A stretch of 7,008 bases of DNA, taken from contig JAFMJK010000116.1 in NCBI GenBank assembly GCA_017853515.1, forward strand, positions 1 through 7,008, in the 5' to 3' direction. Positions 5,578-7,008 of the stretch are shown here, in pieces. The number at the start of each line of letters is the position of its first letter. Within the stretch, counting starts at the first letter, position 1. A program made the translations under genes and the position numbers. The notes below the pieces were generated by a model that was not told the origin of the DNA, did not search any database, and worked only from the letters and a program-made list of their open reading frames with translations. This stretch comes from Chthoniobacterales bacterium. Its GTDB lineage: Bacteria; Verrucomicrobiota; Verrucomicrobiia; Chthoniobacterales; JACTMZ01.

Positions 5578-6630
5578 ATGAACGCCCTCAACCTGAAGGA
5601 ATTCGTGCGCGAAGCACTCGCGCGCGGTATCGGACGCGAAGAAATCTCGCGCGGCTTGCGTCAGGCCGGTTGGCCGGAAAAGGAAATCCGGGACGGGCTC
5701 GACTCTTTCGTCGATGCCGGATTGCCCTTGCCCGTGCCGCGGTGCCAGGCTTCGGGAAGTCCTCGCGAGGCTTTCCTCCACCTGCTCATGTTTTTCGCGC
5801 TCGGGGTGTGGGTCACCGCGCTTGGCTCTCTGCTCTTCGACTTCATCAATATCCGGCTTCCCTTGCCGGGGGAATCGGTGGCCGCCGCCACCAGTTCGCT
5901 GCGCTTCGGCGTTGCCTCATTGGTCGTCGCGTTTCCTTTGTTCGCCTTGGTCGCGCGGCGCGTGCGGGCCGACTTGGCCGCGAACCCTGCGCGGACGCTC
6001 GATCCCGTGCGGCGTTGGCTCTCCTACTTCGCGCTGCTTGTCGCTTCGCTCATCCTCGTGGGGGATGGTGTGGCGCTCGTCGTGCAATTTCTCGGCGGGG
6101 ATCTGACCACGCGTTTCGTTTTGAAAGCGGCCGTGGTGGCCGCGCTGGCCGGAGGGGTGGTCTGGTGGTTGTCGGGCGGATTGCGCGAAGGTGCGCGCGC
6201 CGTGCCGGCGTTTTTCCGGCTCGCGCTGTGGGCGTTGGTTGTCGCCGCGGTGGTGGCCGCGTTGTGGTTGGCCGGCGGACCGGTCCAAGCAAGGGCCCAG
6301 TCGCTCGATCAAATGCGCATGCAGGATCTGCGCGCGATCTATTACAATGTGAATTCATTCTACGGTCAGCAGAAGCGCTTGCCGGCCTCGCTTGAGGAAT
6401 GCGATCGCAATCCGGGAACGTTCATCGAACGGAAAACCGATCCCGTCAGCGGCGCCCCTTACGGCTACGAAGTGATCGATGCCGACACGTTCGCGCTTTC
6501 CGCCGACTTCAGTCTGCCGAGTATCCCGCAGCAATCGGGTCCCTACGGACCCGAGGCGGATGGATTCTGGAAGCACGAGTCCGGGCCGGCGGTGTTCCGT
6601 ATCGATCTGGGCGCCGTGCAGGAAGACTGA
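5578..6630 (+). CDS. DUF5671-type membrane protein with a pseudopilin-like C-terminal domain
   Basis: This protein of 350 residues has three parts. Residues 5-44 are a small helical domain (LKEFVREALARG, then EEISRGLRQAGW). Residues 65-234 hold about five membrane helices (68-90, 107-127, 147-170, 180-199, 213-234); the LLMFFALGVWVTALGSLLFDFI, SLRFGVASLVVAFPLF, PVRRWLSYFALLVASLILVGD and FLGGDLTTRFVLKA segments are typical of DUF5671. Residues 242-345 resemble the soluble domain of type II secretion pseudopilins: a long helix MRMQDLRAIYYNVNSFY, then LPASLEEC, and DPVSGAPYGYEVID. No prepilin cleavage site precedes it, so this domain is probably anchored to the last helix and faces the periplasm. 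Function is unknown. Start choice is uncertain: ATG 5578, ATG 5566 and GTG 5539 are in frame; none has a well-spaced Shine-Dalgarno sequence, and the family-like part begins right after 5578. The next gene follows after 3 nt. Confidence 0.84.
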   Translation: MNALNLKEFVREALARGIGREEISRGLRQAGWPEKEIRDGLDSFVDAGLPLPVPRCQASGSPREAFLHLLMFFALGVWVTALGSLLFDFINIRLPLPGESVAAATSSLRFGVASLVVAFPLFALVARRVRADLAANPARTLDPVRRWLSYFALLVASLILVGDGVALVVQFLGGDLTTRFVLKAAVVAALAGGVVWWLSGGLREGARAVPAFFRLALWALVVAAVVAALWLAGGPVQARAQSLDQMRMQDLRAIYYNVNSFYGQQKRLPASLEECDRNPGTFIERKTDPVSGAPYGYEVIDADTFALSADFSLPSIPQQSGPYGPEADGFWKHESGPAVFRIDLGAVQED

Positions 6631-6633
6631 ATC

Positions 6634-6945
6634 ATGCGTCCACGCGTCATAGCCGCGATCCTCCTTACCATTTTGCTTCTTTTCGGGGCGGGGACTTCGC
6701 TTGTCTTGGTCATGATCTCCCCCTTCCTTTTCGACGCTCCAGGCACGGAGAGTCAGGCCGCCACCTGGATCATGGTCGGCGCCATCCTTTCCGCTCCAAT
6801 TATGTGCTTGCTGGCCATCGTCGGCGTTTGGATCGCCGCTTTTCCCGCGGGGCGCAGTCAGTGGTGGTATGCGTCGCTGGCGCTGCCTTGTCTCAGTGGT
6901 TTGGTTTTCTGGATTGCCGGCTCGTTTCGCCCCGGATTTTTCTGA
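6634..6945 (+). CDS. Small membrane protein with three predicted helices (unknown)
   Basis: A 103-residue protein that is nearly all membrane: helices at about 5-30, 43-68 and 76-95, with short polar links (FDAPGTESQA and FPAGRSQ). I do not recognise a family. The start at 6634 is supported by AGGAAG (6620-6625) eight nt upstream, inside the end of the preceding gene, the best ribosome binding site in the window. The 3-nt gap to the DUF5671 gene indicates one transcript and perhaps a joint membrane role. Only 5 bp separate its stop from that of the convergent partial gene at the right edge. Codon use resembles its neighbours, which supports a real gene. Confidence 0.72.
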   Translation: MRPRVIAAILLTILLLFGAGTSLVLVMISPFLFDAPGTESQAATWIMVGAILSAPIMCLLAIVGVWIAAFPAGRSQWWYASLALPCLSGLVFWIAGSFRPGFF

Positions 6946-6950
6946 CCCGA

Positions 6951-7008
6951 TCAGCCCGGCAGCTTCGAGGCGAAGGTGTAGACGCCGACGATGACGAGCA
7001 AGACGGCG
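6951..7008 (-). CDS. C-terminal end of a convergent membrane protein (runs off the right edge)
   Basis: The minus strand ends with an open frame of 18 complete codons, reading AVLLVIVGVYTFASKLPG before a TGA at 6953-6951. The stretch is a hydrophobic helix with a short polar tail, as at the end of a multi-helix membrane protein. The convergent arrangement with 5 bp between stops is common. The family cannot be named from this fragment; a TauE/SafE-type permease end would look like this, but so would many others. Confidence 0.5.
   Translation of the reverse strand, partial: AVLLVIVGVYTFASKLPG

Noticed and set aside
5487..6395. 302-codon plus-strand frame overlapping the DUF5671 gene
   Set aside because: An Arg/Gly/Ala-rich shadow in another frame; the DUF5671 frame has clear membrane helices and family segments.

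Overview
This is a GC-rich, densely coding bacterial chromosomal window with eight complete or near-complete genes and one partial gene at each end. The partial metK protein start, the ArsR-methyltransferase fusion beside it, the weak or absent Shine-Dalgarno sequences before most genes and the many secreted proteins of unknown role fit Verrucomicrobiota or a related lineage. This is an inference from general resemblance; no rRNA or other marker is present, and a deltaproteobacterial-type genome cannot be excluded.

Left part (1-1118): the first codons of S-adenosylmethionine synthetase (metK, minus strand) face away from a gene for an ArsR-type DNA-binding domain fused to a SAM-dependent methyltransferase domain. 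The 106-bp gap between them carries a 34-bp almost perfect palindrome (152-185), the strongest regulatory signal in the window. It looks like the operator through which the fusion protein, as a sensor of SAM or S-adenosylhomocysteine, controls metK and itself.

Middle part (1194-5469): a TMEM43-family membrane protein is followed by a block of four genes for exported proteins. These are a 123-residue secreted protein with a compact domain of unknown function, a transglutaminase-like cysteine protein, a two-domain secreted protein (PsbP/DcrB-like domain plus a second copy of the compact domain, opposite strand), and an LprI-like lysozyme-inhibitor-family protein (opposite strand). The two copies of the compact domain align without gaps over 98 residues with about 67% identity by hand count, and they flank the transglutaminase-like gene in inverted orientation. 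The block may be an envelope or periplasmic module, but no substrate or partner can be read from the sequence.

Right part (5578-7008): a DUF5671-type membrane protein with a pseudopilin-like C-terminal domain is followed after 3 nt by a small three-helix membrane protein, probably one transcript. The window ends in the last codons of a convergent minus-strand membrane protein. A strong hairpin with a T-run lies between the LprI-like and DUF5671 genes. I saw no tRNA, rRNA, CRISPR array, insertion sequence or phage gene, and no gene-free stretch longer than 300 bases.
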